The notes: generated by a model from the sequence alone, not told the origin. DNA of 64,000 bases from Streptomyces sp. NBC_01016 (GCF_026341035.1 NZ_JAPEOQ010000001.1:4464001-4528000); one strand, 5' to 3'. Shown: positions 1 to 8,137, numbered from the stretch's first letter. Numbers and translations are program-made.

Positions 1-190
1 GCGCCGCCAGGTCCGTGGCGCGGCAGCCGCCGCGCTCGTCGAGGTGGGCGAGCAGCGAGTACGAGACGAGCGAGAGCTCCGGGTGCATCCGCGCGGCGGT
101 GGCCCGCGCCCGCCGGGCGAACGAGGTCAGCTCGCGCTGAATGGTCTCCACGGCCGCCTCGCGGTCGGCCGCGTGATCTGGCTGTGCCAC
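1..190 (-). CDS. MarR-family transcriptional regulator, N-terminal part only
   Basis: Only the first 63 residues lie in the window; the rest runs off the left edge. The GTG start at 190 is preceded by a purine-rich AAAGGAA ribosome binding site. The peptide contains LTSFARRARATAARM and SLVSYSLLAHLDERGGCRATDLA, which look like helix 1 and the start of the winged-helix region of MarR regulators. It is divergent from the FadH-like oxidoreductase at 342, and the 150-base gap holds a MarR-like palindrome, so it probably controls that gene and itself. The family call rests on a fragment. Confidence 0.75.
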   Translation of the reverse strand, partial: MAQPDHAADREAAVETIQRELTSFARRARATAARMHPELSLVSYSLLAHLDERGGCRATDLAA

Positions 191-266
191 GGCGGTTCCT
201 TTCGTGGTGCTCGTTGCACTCTACAACCCAGCCCGCCCGGCAGCGGCCCGACGTGGCGCGGATCTC

Positions 267-286
267 TTTTGCAACTTGTTGCAAAA
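267..286. promoter_or_regulatory. Candidate MarR operator, TTGCAAC palindrome
   Basis: Two perfect 9-base arms, TTTTGCAAC and GTTGCAAAA, flank a 2-base centre. The site lies between the divergent MarR regulator and the FadH-like gene. MarR proteins bind short AT-containing palindromes with TTGC/GCAA half-sites, so this is the natural operator candidate. Binding is inferred. Confidence 0.6.
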
Positions 287-341
287 CCGGTGCGGTGTCC
301 TCTACAACTGATTCGACCGTTCACCGCTCACGGAGGGCCCC

Positions 342-2357
342 ATGAGCCGCTACCCGCACCTGCTCGCCCCGCTCGACCTCGGTTTCACGACGCTCCCCAA
401 CCGCGTCCTGATGGGCTCGATGCACGTGGGCCTGGAGGAGGCTCCGAACGGGTTCGCGCGCATGGCCGAGTTCTACGCGACCCGCGCCCGCGGCGGCGTC
501 GGCCTCATCGTCACCGGTGGCATCGCGCCCAACGCCGAGGGCTGCTCCTTCGAGGGCGGCGCCAAGATGACCACCGAGGCAGAGGCCGAGCAGCACCGCG
601 AGATCACGGACGCCGTGCACGCGGTGGGCGGCAAGATCGCCATGCAGATCCTGCACTTCGGCCGGTACGCCTACCACCCGAACCTGGTCGCGCCGAGTGC
701 GCTGCAGGCCCCCATCAGCCCCTGCGTGCCGAACGAGCTGAGCGACGCGGACGTCGAGCGGACCATCGAGGACTACGTGCGCGCCGCCGAGCTCGCCAAG
801 TCCGCCGGGTACGACGGCGTCGAGGTCATGGGCTCCGAGGGCTACCTCATCAACGAGTTCATCGTCTCCGCCACCAACCACCGCGAGGACCGCTGGGGCG
901 GTTCGTACGAGAACCGGATCCGGTTCGCCGTCGAGATCGTGCGGCGCGTGCGCGAGCGGGTCGGGCCGGACTTCATCCTCATCTACCGGCTGTCCATGCT
1001 GGACCTGGTCCCCGGCGGCTCGACCCTCGACGAGGTCGTGCAGCTCGCCAAGGAGATCGAGGCGGCCGGCGCGACCATCATCAACACCGGCATCGGCTGG
1101 CACGAGGCGCGCATCCCCACCATCGCCACGTCCGTGCCGCGCGGCGCGTACGCCTTCGTCACCAAGAAGGTCATGGGCGAGGTGAACGTCCCGCTCGTCA
1201 CCACCAACCGCATCAACACCCCAGAACTCGCTGAGGAGTTGCTCGCCGACGGCGCCGCCGACATGGTCTCCATGGCGCGCCCGATGCTCGCCGACCCGGA
1301 CTTCGTGAACAAGGCGGCAGCCGACCGCTCCGACGCCATCAACACCTGCATCGGCTGCAACCAGGCCTGCCTCGACCACATCTTCAGCCTCCAGATCACC
1401 TCCTGCCTGGTGAACCCGCGCGCCTGCCACGAGACCGAGCTGGTGCTCTCGCCGACCCGGATCCGCAAGCGCGTCGCCGTCGTCGGCGCCGGCCCCGCCG
1501 GCCTCGCCTGCGCCGTCAGCGCCGCCGAGCGCGGCCACGAGGTGACCCTGTTCGACGCCGCCGCCGAGATCGGCGGGCAGCTCAACGTCGCCCGTCAGGT
1601 CCCCGGCAAGGAGGAGTTCAACGAGACGCTGCGCTACTTCCGCACGCAGCTCGAACTGCACGGCGTGAACGTCAAGTTGGAGACCCGCGTCGCCGCCGAC
1701 GACCTCGGCTCCTACGACGAGGTCGTCGTCGCCACCGGCGTCGCCCCGCGCACCCCCGCCATCGACGGCGTCGACCACCCGAAGGTCGTCGGCTACCTCG
1801 ACGTCCTTCGCGGAGATGTGCCCGTCGGCGACCGCGTCGCGATCGTCGGCGCCGGCGGCATCGGCTTCGACGTCGCCGAGTACCTCACCGACGACGGCGA
1901 GAAGGCGAGCCTGGACCCGGCCACGTACTTCCGGCAGTGGGGCGTCGACATGGACTACGCCGACCGCGGCGGCCTCACCAAGCCCGAGCGGCCCGCCCCG
2001 CCCCGCCAGGTGCACCTCGTCCAGCGCAAGGCCACCAAGGTCGGCGCGGGCCTCGGCAAGACGACCGGCTGGATCCACCGCACCGAGCTGCGCCACCGCG
2101 GTGTCACCATGGTCGCGGGCGCCACGTACGACCTCATCGACGACGCGGGCCTGCATGTCACCATCGAGGGCGAGCAGTCCCTCATCCCCGTCGACACCGT
2201 GGTCCTGTGCGCGGGCCAGGAACCCCACCGCTCGCTGTACGACGACCTGGTGGCCGCCGGACGTACCCCGCACCTGATCGGCGGCGCCGACCTCGCGGCC
2301 GAGCTGGACGCCAAGCGCGCCATCAAGCAGGGCACCGAGGTCGCGGCCGCGCTGTAG
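342..2357 (+). CDS. 2,4-dienoyl-CoA reductase / NADH:flavin oxidoreductase (FadH-like)
   Basis: This 671-residue protein has the three-part build of FadH: an FMN-binding old-yellow-enzyme barrel (about residues 5-330), a 4Fe-4S cluster motif, and an FAD/NAD(P) domain opening with VAVVGAGPAGLACA near 378. The cluster cysteines C336, C339, C343 and C355 match the E. coli FadH spacing. Tyr168 (SEGYLINEF) and His254 (GWHEARIPT) sit where FadH has its acid catalysts. FadH reduces 2,4-dienoyl-CoA during oxidation of unsaturated fatty acids. Trimethylamine dehydrogenase and other ene-reductases share this architecture, so the substrate is not certain. Length is typical. The divergent MarR gene probably regulates it. 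Confidence 0.85.
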   Translation: MSRYPHLLAPLDLGFTTLPNRVLMGSMHVGLEEAPNGFARMAEFYATRARGGVGLIVTGGIAPNAEGCSFEGGAKMTTEAEAEQHREITDAVHAVGGKIAMQILHFGRYAYHPNLVAPSALQAPISPCVPNELSDADVERTIEDYVRAAELAKSAGYDGVEVMGSEGYLINEFIVSATNHREDRWGGSYENRIRFAVEIVRRVRERVGPDFILIYRLSMLDLVPGGSTLDEVVQLAKEIEAAGATIINTGIGWHEARIPTIATSVPRGAYAFVTKKVMGEVNVPLVTTNRINTPELAEELLADGAADMVSMARPMLADPDFVNKAAADRSDAINTCIGCNQACLDHIFSLQITSCLVNPRACHETELVLSPTRIRKRVAVVGAGPAGLACAVSAAERGHEVTLFDAAAEIGGQLNVARQVPGKEEFNETLRYFRTQLELHGVNVKLETRVAADDLGSYDEVVVATGVAPRTPAIDGVDHPKVVGYLDVLRGDVPVGDRVAIVGAGGIGFDVAEYLTDDGEKASLDPATYFRQWGVDMDYADRGGLTKPERPAPPRQVHLVQRKATKVGAGLGKTTGWIHRTELRHRGVTMVAGATYDLIDDAGLHVTIEGEQSLIPVDTVVLCAGQEPHRSLYDDLVAAGRTPHLIGGADLAAELDAKRAIKQGTEVAAAL

Positions 2358-2470
2358 GGCCCGTCCCAGAGACCGGGGAGTCACGTGACCGGGCCCGCCG
2401 GACACGTGACTCCCCTTCGCCCATGTCCACCACTCATGTCCACTCACGGGAACTCGCCTACCCTTACGAC

Positions 2471-2998
2471 ATGTCACTCCCGCACGCGATCCTCACGGCG
2501 CTCCTGGAGAAGCCGTCGTCGGGCCTCGAGCTGACCCGCAGGTTCGACAGGTCCATCGGCTACTTCTGGTCGGCCACGCACCAGCAGATCTACCGGGAGC
2601 TCGGCAAACTCGAACGCGAGGGGCTGATCCGCGCGCTGCCGACCGAGACACCCGCGCGCGGCCAGAAGAAGGAGTACGAGGTCCTGTCGGGGGGCCGGGC
2701 GGAACTGGCCCGTTGGACCGCCACCCCCCAGGACCCCAGGCCGCTGCGCGACCCGCTGCCGCTGCGCCTGCGCTCCGCCGCGGTGGTCGGCACGGAGGGC
2801 ATCGCCGAGGACCTGAGTCGCCATCTCGCCCTGCACCGCGAGCAGTTGGCGACGTACCAGGACATCGAGAAGCGCGACTTCCCGCCGGAGAAGAACAGCG
2901 AGGCCGACCGCCTTCAGCACGCGGTGCTGCGCGCGGGCATCGACCTCGAACGGTTCTGGGTGGACTGGCTGGAGCGGACCCTGACGGAGCTGGACTGA
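2471..2998 (+). CDS. PadR-family transcriptional regulator
   Basis: The 175-residue product opens with MSLPHAILTALLEKPSSGLELTRRF, a classic PadR winged-helix N-terminus, and includes HQQIYRELGKLEREGLI as the recognition region. The C-terminal part (LRSAAVVG to the end) is the helical dimerisation domain of Vir-like PadR proteins. I chose ATG 2471 because it matches the family start; an in-frame ATG at 2423 would add 16 atypical residues. There is no obvious Shine-Dalgarno, so a leaderless transcript is possible. The gene converges tail-to-tail on the next one with only 3 bases between stop codons. PadR proteins usually repress efflux or phenolic-acid genes; the target here is unknown. Confidence 0.88.
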   Translation: MSLPHAILTALLEKPSSGLELTRRFDRSIGYFWSATHQQIYRELGKLEREGLIRALPTETPARGQKKEYEVLSGGRAELARWTATPQDPRPLRDPLPLRLRSAAVVGTEGIAEDLSRHLALHREQLATYQDIEKRDFPPEKNSEADRLQHAVLRAGIDLERFWVDWLERTLTELD

Positions 2999-3001
2999 GC
3001 C

Positions 3002-4012
3002 TCAGCCCCGCTTCGAAGGCGTCCCCGTGGTCACCTTCCGCTCCACCGAGAAGGCGCCCCACGTCCCGTCCGGCAACTGCGCACGCAGCTTCACCCGGTG
3101 CTCCACGTGCGCCTTCTTGCCGATGTAGAAGCTGTACGTCGCCGAGTCGGCCGGCGCGCTCTCGCCCCACATCACCGTCGTCGCCTCCCGGCCGTCCAGG
3201 AACAGCTGGTACGCCGGGACCTCGCCGCCGGTCCGCGGCGGCGTCCACGCCAGGTCGATGTAGTACGCGCCCTTCGCGCGCCGCGTCGACGCCTCGAACT
3301 CCGAAGGGGCGGTACCGGGCCCCTCCTCGCCCTTGCCGCGCGCGGTCGTCAGGCGCAGGGTCCCGCTCGCGGCCGAGGTGTTGTCGGCGGCGTCCCGGGC
3401 GCGCACGCTGAACGCGTAGGCGGTACCCGGCCGCAGCCCGGTGACCAGCGCCCGCGTCTCCTTGCCGTCGACGCTGTGGATCTTCGTGGCGCCCTGGTAG
3501 ATGTCGTACGAGGCGACGCCCCGGTCATCCGTTGCCTTCCGCCACGCCAGCGACACGGTGCGGCTCCCATCCGCCTGCCCACGCAGCCCGGTCGGTCGGC
3601 TCGGGGCCGCGCGGTCCTCCTTGACGGCGGCCGGGGTGGTGACGGTGACGCGGGTACTGGCGGGACCCAGGGAACCGTCCGTGCCGCGGGCCCGCACCGT
3701 GAACACGTAACGGGACGTGGGGGCGAGCCCGGTGACATCGACCATGTGCCGCTCCGCGGGCAGCCGCTTCACGCGCTTGGCGCCGCGGTACACCTCGTAC
3801 TCCTTGACCTCCGCCGTACTCGCGGGGCGGTTCCACATGACGTGCACGGAGGTGGCGCTCCCGGCCTGCGCGGTGACCCCGGCCGGCGCCGACAGGGCGG
3901 GCCCCTCGGCCTTCGCGCTGTCGGAGAGGAGACCGCAGGAGGCGAGCACGGGCACGAGCGCGGCGGCGCAGGCCGTGCGGGCGAGCAGGGCGCGTGGGGG
4001 GAGGCGTCGCAC
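3002..4012 (-). CDS. Secreted lipoprotein with fibronectin type III domains
   Basis: The 336-residue protein begins with a basic N-region, a hydrophobic stretch and a lipobox (VLASC) near residue 20-24, so it should be anchored outside the membrane by a lipid-modified cysteine. Three fibronectin type III repeats follow: two start at GPALSAPAGVTAQ and APSRPTGLRGQ, each ending in a VTVTTP/RLTTA-type strand, and a third more divergent one follows. I chose GTG 4012 because it has a GGAAGG site just upstream and gives a proper signal peptide; a longer frame to 4105 would put non-signal residues in front and run through operator-like repeats. It lies downstream of dhaKLM on the same strand. Fn3 modules are common in actinobacterial polysaccharide-degrading enzymes, but no catalytic domain is present. 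Confidence 0.85.
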   Translation of the reverse strand: MRRLPPRALLARTACAAALVPVLASCGLLSDSAKAEGPALSAPAGVTAQAGSATSVHVMWNRPASTAEVKEYEVYRGAKRVKRLPAERHMVDVTGLAPTSRYVFTVRARGTDGSLGPASTRVTVTTPAAVKEDRAAPSRPTGLRGQADGSRTVSLAWRKATDDRGVASYDIYQGATKIHSVDGKETRALVTGLRPGTAYAFSVRARDAADNTSAASGTLRLTTARGKGEEGPGTAPSEFEASTRRAKGAYYIDLAWTPPRTGGEVPAYQLFLDGREATTVMWGESAPADSATYSFYIGKKAHVEHRVKLRAQLPDGTWGAFSVERKVTTGTPSKRG

Positions 4013-4035
4013 GGAGGGCCTTCCGTTCGAGCGGA

Positions 4036-4105
4036 TTGGTACAGACCTGTATGGCACGAGAGGTGGGCTCTCCTCAAGGGGTTCGCGCCAACAGGTCTGT
4101 ACCAA
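4036..4105. promoter_or_regulatory. Inverted pair of DasR/chitinase-type operator-like elements
   Basis: A perfect 15-base inverted repeat has arms TTGGTACAGACCTGT (4036-4050) and ACAGGTCTGTACCAA (4091-4105). Each arm contains TGGTACAGACCT, one base from the 12-base repeat known in Streptomyces chitinase promoters and close to the DasR-responsive element built on TGGTCTAGACCA. The pair lies just upstream of the fibronectin-III lipoprotein start. Regulation by DasR or a chitinase regulator is inferred from this resemblance. Confidence 0.55.
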
Positions 4106-4183
4106 AGACCCGTTGAAGGAGGTTGGGAGGTGTCGAAGGAGGCTGGGAGGTGGTGAGAGGCGGTGCCTCGCTCCTTCAGTCCT

Positions 4184-4597
4184 TCAGTCCTTGCGGTACG
4201 TGTACGCCTCCGAGGCCGCCGCGGCGACCGCGTCCAGGTCCGCTCCGGTGGAGGCGGTGACGACCGCGGCGATCGCGCCCTCCACGAAGGGGGCGTCCAC
4301 GAGGCGCGTGGCGTCCGGGAGTTCATCGCCCTCGGCCAGCAGCGCCTTCACGGTCAGCATGGCGCTGCCGAGGTCGACGAGGACCGCGACACCCGCACCC
4401 CGGTCGACCTCCGCGGCGGCCGCGGAGATCAGCTCGGAGCTGGTGCCGAGGCCGCCGTCCTCCGTGCCGCCCGCCGCCGCGACGGGCGCGGTGTCGCCGC
4501 CTCCGGAGAGCCCGGCCGCGAGCCGCGCCACGGACTCGGCGACGTCCTTGCTGTGCGAGACCAGCACGATGCCGACGGGCTTGTCGAGGGCGCTCAC
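4184..4597 (-). CDS. dhaM: PTS-dependent dihydroxyacetone kinase phosphoryl donor subunit DhaM
   Basis: DhaM carries phosphate from the sugar phosphotransferase system (HPr) to ADP bound on DhaL. The 137-residue protein is the EIIA-mannose-like domain alone: GIVLVSHSKDVAESVARL with the phospho-accepting His at residue 15, then VAVLVDLGSAMLT and LVDAPFVEGAIAA. It lacks the HPr and EI-like domains of the E. coli protein, which is usual in actinobacteria. The GTG start overlaps the dhaL stop by four bases, so the two are translationally coupled. Confidence 0.93.
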   Translation of the reverse strand: MSALDKPVGIVLVSHSKDVAESVARLAAGLSGGGDTAPVAAAGGTEDGGLGTSSELISAAAAEVDRGAGVAVLVDLGSAMLTVKALLAEGDELPDATRLVDAPFVEGAIAAVVTASTGADLDAVAAAASEAYTYRKD

Positions 4598-5202
4598 GAC
4601 GCGGCCTCCGCCGTCTCGGCCAGCGCGGCGATCAGCAGCGCCGACGACGTGGCACCCGGATCCTGGTGCCCGATGCTGCGCTCACCGAGGTAACTCGCCC
4701 GCCCCTTGCGGGCCTGCAGCGGGATGGTGGCCTCGGCCCCGTGCTCGGCCGCCGACCGTGCCGCGGCGAAGTCCCCGTCGCCGAGCGCCTCCACCGCCGG
4801 CACGAGGGCGTCGAGCATCGTCTTGTCGCCGGGAGCGGCCCCGCCGAGCGCGGCGACGGCGTCGACCCCGGCCTTCAGTGCCTGCGCGAAGTCCGCCTCG
4901 CCGACCTCGGCCGCATCGCCCAGCGCCTTGCCGGTGCGGCGCAGCAGCGTCCCGTACAGCGGACCCGACGCGCCGCCCACCGTGGAGATCAACTTCCGTC
5001 CGGCCAGGGTGAGTACGGCCCCCGGAGTGTCCGGCGCGTCCTTGTCGAGGGTGGCGCGCACGGCGTTGAACCCGCGCTGCAGATTGCTGCCGTGGTCCGC
5101 GTCGCCGATCGGCGAGTCGAGGTCGGTGAGCCGGTCGGCCTCGCGGTCCACGGCCGCGGCGGCCAGTGTCAGCCAGCGCCGGAAGAAGTCGGCGTCGAGC
5201 AC
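4594..5202 (-). CDS. dhaL: Dihydroxyacetone kinase ADP-binding subunit DhaL
   Basis: DhaL holds the nucleotide from which dihydroxyacetone on DhaK is phosphorylated. The 202-residue product has the family signature GDADHG near residue 33-38, whose aspartates bind Mg-ADP, followed by STVGGASGPLYGT, GDKTMLDAL and ASYLGERSIGHQDPG. Its length matches standalone DhaL. The GTG start at 5202 has an AAGGAG site. It lies between dhaK and dhaM, and a run of short repeats separates it from dhaK. Confidence 0.95.
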   Translation of the reverse strand: MLDADFFRRWLTLAAAAVDREADRLTDLDSPIGDADHGSNLQRGFNAVRATLDKDAPDTPGAVLTLAGRKLISTVGGASGPLYGTLLRRTGKALGDAAEVGEADFAQALKAGVDAVAALGGAAPGDKTMLDALVPAVEALGDGDFAAARSAAEHGAEATIPLQARKGRASYLGERSIGHQDPGATSSALLIAALAETAEAAS

Positions 5203-5242
5203 GTGATCTCCTTGCTGTTCAGATTCGTTGATGTGGCGAGGT

Positions 5243-5308
5243 ATCAGGGCGGGGTCTGTGCATGCCCCCAGCTACATGTACACGCCCCCGGCTACATGCC
5301 CCTATCTA
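5243..5308. repeat. Degenerate tandem repeats between dhaK and dhaL
   Basis: About three copies of a 15-20 base unit built on CATGCCCC and CTACATG occupy the dhaK-dhaL gap. Read on the coding (minus) strand they repeat GGGGCATGTAG, the last codons and stop of dhaK, so the unit looks like a duplicated gene end. No function is evident. Confidence 0.5.
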
Positions 5309-6298
5309 CATGCCCCAGCGGAGCCCGGCCGTGCTGACCGGCGCGTCCCACAGGCGCAGCAGCTCCTCGTCTGCCTGGCAGATCGTGACGGAGGCCCCGG
5401 CCATGTCGAGCGAGGTGACGTAGTTCCCGACGAGCGTGCGGGCGACAGGCACGCCGCGCTCCCCGAGCACCCGCTGCACTTCGGCGTTGAACCCGTAGAG
5501 CTCGAGAAGCGGGGTGGCACCCATCCCGTTGACGAGCACAAGGACGGGGCTGCTGGGGTTGAGGTCCTCCAGCACGGCGTTCACGGAGAAGTCCGCGATC
5601 TCCCCGGACGTCATCATGGAACGCCGCTCACGGCCCGGCTCGCCGTGGATCCCGATCCCCAACTCCAGCTCGCCGGACGGCAGATCGAAGGTGGGCGCGC
5701 CCTTGGACGGCGTGCTGCAGGCGCTCAACGCGACGCCGAAACTCCGCGCGTTCTCATTGACCTGCCGGGCGATCGCCTCGACGCGCTCCAGCGGCTGCCC
5801 CTCCTCGGCGGCGGCGCCGGCGATCTTCTCCACGAACAGGGTCGCCCCGGTGCCGCGCCGCCCTGCGGTGTAGAGGGAGTCGGTGACGGCGACGTCGTCG
5901 TTGACCAGCACCTTGGCGACCTGGACACCCTCGTCCTCGGCGAGCTCGGCGGCCATGTCGAAGTTCAGCACGTCACCGGTGTAGTTCTTCACGATGAACA
6001 ACACACCGGCGCCACTGTCCACTGCGGCGGCGGCCCGCACCATCTGATCCGGCACGGGCGAGGTGAACACCTCACCGGGACAGGCCGCTGAGAGCATCCC
6101 GGGACCGACGAACCCGCCGTGCAGTGGCTCGTGCCCGGACCCGCCGCCGGACACCAACGCCACCTTCCCGGCCACCGGCGCGTCCCGGCGCACGATCACC
6201 CGGTTCTCGACGTCCACGTTCAGTTCGGGGTGGGCGGAGGCCATCCCCTTCAGGGCGTCGGTGACGACCGTCTCGGCTACGTTGATCAGCATTTTCAC
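5306..6298 (-). CDS. dhaK: Dihydroxyacetone kinase substrate-binding subunit DhaK
   Basis: DhaK binds dihydroxyacetone covalently as a hemiaminal on a histidine. In this 330-residue protein that residue is His218 in GIGIHGEPG, the same number as in E. coli DhaK. The other active-site pieces are present: GGGSGHEP at 51-58 with His56, and NYTGDVLNF with Asp109. The start is GTG 6298 behind a GGAGG site; ATG two codons later is an alternative. It is the first gene of the dhaK-dhaL-dhaM operon. No PTS EI or HPr gene is nearby, so the general PTS must supply phosphate. Confidence 0.96.
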   Translation of the reverse strand: MKMLINVAETVVTDALKGMASAHPELNVDVENRVIVRRDAPVAGKVALVSGGGSGHEPLHGGFVGPGMLSAACPGEVFTSPVPDQMVRAAAAVDSGAGVLFIVKNYTGDVLNFDMAAELAEDEGVQVAKVLVNDDVAVTDSLYTAGRRGTGATLFVEKIAGAAAEEGQPLERVEAIARQVNENARSFGVALSACSTPSKGAPTFDLPSGELELGIGIHGEPGRERRSMMTSGEIADFSVNAVLEDLNPSSPVLVLVNGMGATPLLELYGFNAEVQRVLGERGVPVARTLVGNYVTSLDMAGASVTICQADEELLRLWDAPVSTAGLRWGM

Positions 6299-7025
6299 TC
6301 GTACCTCCGGGTGGCGTTAGCAGGTAGGTTGCTGGCCTGCGTTTTCCCTGGTCGTGTTGGTTGTATGCAGTTCTGGATCTTGGCGGTCCGTGGCGGTCGA
6401 CGGCGGGGGTGGGCGGGGCTGATGCTGACTCAATACTGACTTTGTTGACGGGTCGTCAGGTGTTCCTTGCCGAGGGTGCTACTCCATCGCCAGTATCGAC
6501 GGAGAGGCAGTGTTGGGCACCTGTTGAGACCTGGACGATGTGACGTTGCGGTAGCGCGTGTGGCTGCGGGGGCGGTTGTTCGGTTGTCTGCCCCTGCTCC
6601 AGCTGCCGGCCGCCCGTGCACCGTGCGGTGTTTCCTCCTCCGGGGTAGTGACGGAAGGGGAGTAGGAGCAGGCGTGTTCTGCGCCGGGTGCTTGTGAACG
6701 TAGGTTCGGTCGGGCGTGGTGGGGCCTGGCATGCAGTGAGTTGCCAGGCGACGGTCCGATGGGGGGCGTCGGACCGATCGTTCGGGAGAAGAGGATGCAG
6801 CAGGTGCGGGGCGAGGACCGGCTGGAGTGCGGAGCGGCTGTCGATGACGCGGCTGCAGGAGCGTCGGGGCAGCCGGCCTGGCGGACGACCGGCGCGTAGA
6901 CCTCGGCGCCGAGGGGCCGGCGACGGCCGTGAGCGCGCCCACCGATCGAGACTGGACAGCTGACGGTGGACGGTTTGAGGAGTGGAAACCTTCAATCCGT
7001 GCCGCCGGGCCGAGTCGGACCCGGA
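6299..7025. other. 727-base gene-free region with strong inverted repeats
   Basis: No reading frame here looks like a protein: candidates on both strands are low-complexity Arg/Pro-rich frames with no homology I recognise and no good start sites. The region should hold the dhaK promoter at its low end. In the middle are two adjacent perfect stem-loops (GCCTGGCA/TGCCAGGC at 6724-6749 and CGGTCCGA/TCGGACCG at 6752-6776) and a long-range pair CCTGCTCC/GGAGCAGG spanning about 6593-6673. It may be a decayed gene or structured leader RNA. Confidence 0.5.
6724..6776 (-). terminator. Tandem stem-loops downstream of the MarR gene
   Basis: Two consecutive perfect 8-base stems, with loops of 10 and 9 bases, lie about 250 bases after the MarR stop at 7026 and 425 bases before dhaK. 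No T-run follows, which is normal in this kind of genome. They may terminate MarR transcription or form part of a leader; neither is proven. Confidence 0.35.
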
Positions 7026-7478
7026 CTATTCGCGTATGGGCAGCCCGTAGGACGCCGCCAAGCGGCCGAGCGCCTCACCGAGCGCGGCCTGCTGGGACGG
7101 GCTGAGTTCGGCGGCGAGTTTCGCATCGAGCGCGACCGCTTTACCGGTGCAATCCGCGAGGAGTTCGCGTCCCTTGTCGGTGAGGCTCAGGATCTGACGG
7201 CGGCGGTCGGTCGGGTCGCGGAGTCGCTCGATGGCGCCCATGGATTCGAGGCGGTCGGCAAGGGACACCACGAGGCTGGGTGCCACTCGCATCAGCTTGG
7301 CGATCTCGAGCTGGGAGGCGGCCAGCCCCGAGTCGAGGACTCCCAGGAGGCCGACGTGCTTGGGCTTCAGGTCGTCGGCGGCCAGGGCCTCAGCGTATTG
7401 ATCGGCGACCAGTGCACCCAGGGTGCCGAGCCGGAAGCTTAGGGTCTCGGTCCACTTGACATCGTTCACGAACAGCAT
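7026..7478 (-). CDS. MarR-family transcriptional regulator
   Basis: The 150-residue protein has the MarR winged helix: KHVGLLGVLDSGLAASQLEIAKLMRVAPSLVVSLADRLESMGAIERLRDPTDRRRQILSLT carries the recognition helix and the DxRxR wing. ATG 7478 follows a GGAAGG site. It is divergent from the isochorismatase-like gene, and the 67-base gap is filled by a long palindrome, so it most likely represses both itself and the enzyme pair at 7546-8863. MarR members often sense phenolic acids or oxidants. Confidence 0.92.
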   Translation of the reverse strand: MLFVNDVKWTETLSFRLGTLGALVADQYAEALAADDLKPKHVGLLGVLDSGLAASQLEIAKLMRVAPSLVVSLADRLESMGAIERLRDPTDRRRQILSLTDKGRELLADCTGKAVALDAKLAAELSPSQQAALGEALGRLAASYGLPIRE

Positions 7479-7486
7479 GCTACCTT

Positions 7487-7519
7487 CCTCAAACCATTCA
7501 CGTCATGAATGATTTGAGG
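7487..7519. promoter_or_regulatory. Long palindromic operator of the MarR/isochorismatase promoter
   Basis: Arms CCTCAAACCATTCA and TGAATGATTTGAGG, 14 bases each with one mismatched pair, flank a 5-base centre. The palindrome starts 9 bases upstream of the MarR start codon and ends 27 bases before the GTG of the isochorismatase-like gene. The symmetry and position are those of a MarR operator controlling both directions. Confidence 0.7.
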
Positions 7520-7545
7520 CGAGAATCATAATTGATCATCGCACT

Positions 7546-8073
7546 GTGCAGATCGTCTTCGCCGACCTGCAGGACAGCATCGTGGCGCTGAGCAGCACGA
7601 ACAGCCCCGAGACCATCAAGCGCTCGACCGGAGTGCTCGGCCAGGTCGCGCAGGCTCTGAACATCCCGTTCACCGTGTCGGTCGCACCCCGCCCCGGCGG
7701 ACCCGGCGTCATCGCCGAACTTCCCGAAGCACCTGCCTTCGTGCGCGGCGGACCATGCTGCTGGGGCGACCAGCAATGGCGCGAAGCAATCGCCGCTCAC
7801 ACTCGCGGAACACTGGTCATCTGCGGCGTGACCTCAGAGATCGTGGTCCTTCACACCGCACTCGACGCCCTGGCCGCCGGCTACGACGTGATCGTCCCGG
7901 TCGACGCGAGCGGCGGCATGTCGGAGCGCACGGAGAGCGCGGCACTCCGTCAGATCGAAAAGGCAGGCGGCACCGTGACCTCGGTAGCCGGCCTCGTCAC
8001 AGACATGGTCCGCGACTTCACCACCCCCACCGGCCGCGACGTCATCACCGCCCTGCACGACCTGGCGGGCTAG
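7546..8073 (+). CDS. Isochorismatase-family hydrolase with a degenerate catalytic triad
   Basis: The 175-residue product has the isochorismatase-like fold: VFADLQDSIV with Asp7 at the start, a central LVICGVTSEIVVLHTALDALAAGYDVIVPVDAS, and a C-terminal helix. In active cysteine hydrolases the segment reads GVxTDxCV with a nucleophilic Cys; here a Val stands in that position, and the usual triad Lys appears as Arg (FVRGGPCCW). It may therefore be catalytically altered, as in some isochorismatases that act without Cys. Start choice is weak: GTG 7546 has no clear ribosome site, and an ATT codon 15 bases upstream would add five residues. It is co-directional with the metallo-hydrolase at 8138. 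Confidence 0.8.
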   Translation: MQIVFADLQDSIVALSSTNSPETIKRSTGVLGQVAQALNIPFTVSVAPRPGGPGVIAELPEAPAFVRGGPCCWGDQQWREAIAAHTRGTLVICGVTSEIVVLHTALDALAAGYDVIVPVDASGGMSERTESAALRQIEKAGGTVTSVAGLVTDMVRDFTTPTGRDVITALHDLAG

Positions 8074-8137
8074 CGATCACCGCCGCAGACCTCGGCCAGA
8101 GCGCCACCTTCCCGTCCGTGCCTCCGAAGGAAAGCCC

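Noticed and set aside
2423..2470. Upstream ATG for the PadR gene
   Set aside because: The added 16 residues are not PadR-like, and the downstream start gives the canonical N-terminus.
321..2477. A 718-residue open frame antisense to the FadH-like gene
   Set aside because: It mirrors a well-supported flavoenzyme, has low-complexity Gly/Ala/Arg composition and no domain. Such shadow frames are common in very GC-rich DNA; many others antisense to real genes were dropped for the same reason.
6430..6995. Two overlapping open frames of 170-179 residues in the gene-free region
   Set aside because: They are Arg/Pro/Thr-rich, have no ribosome site, no recognisable fold and no codon bias like the neighbouring genes.
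6299..7025. A metabolite riboswitch ahead of dhaK
   Set aside because: The stem-loops do not show the conserved core of any riboswitch I know, so the region is reported only as structured DNA.
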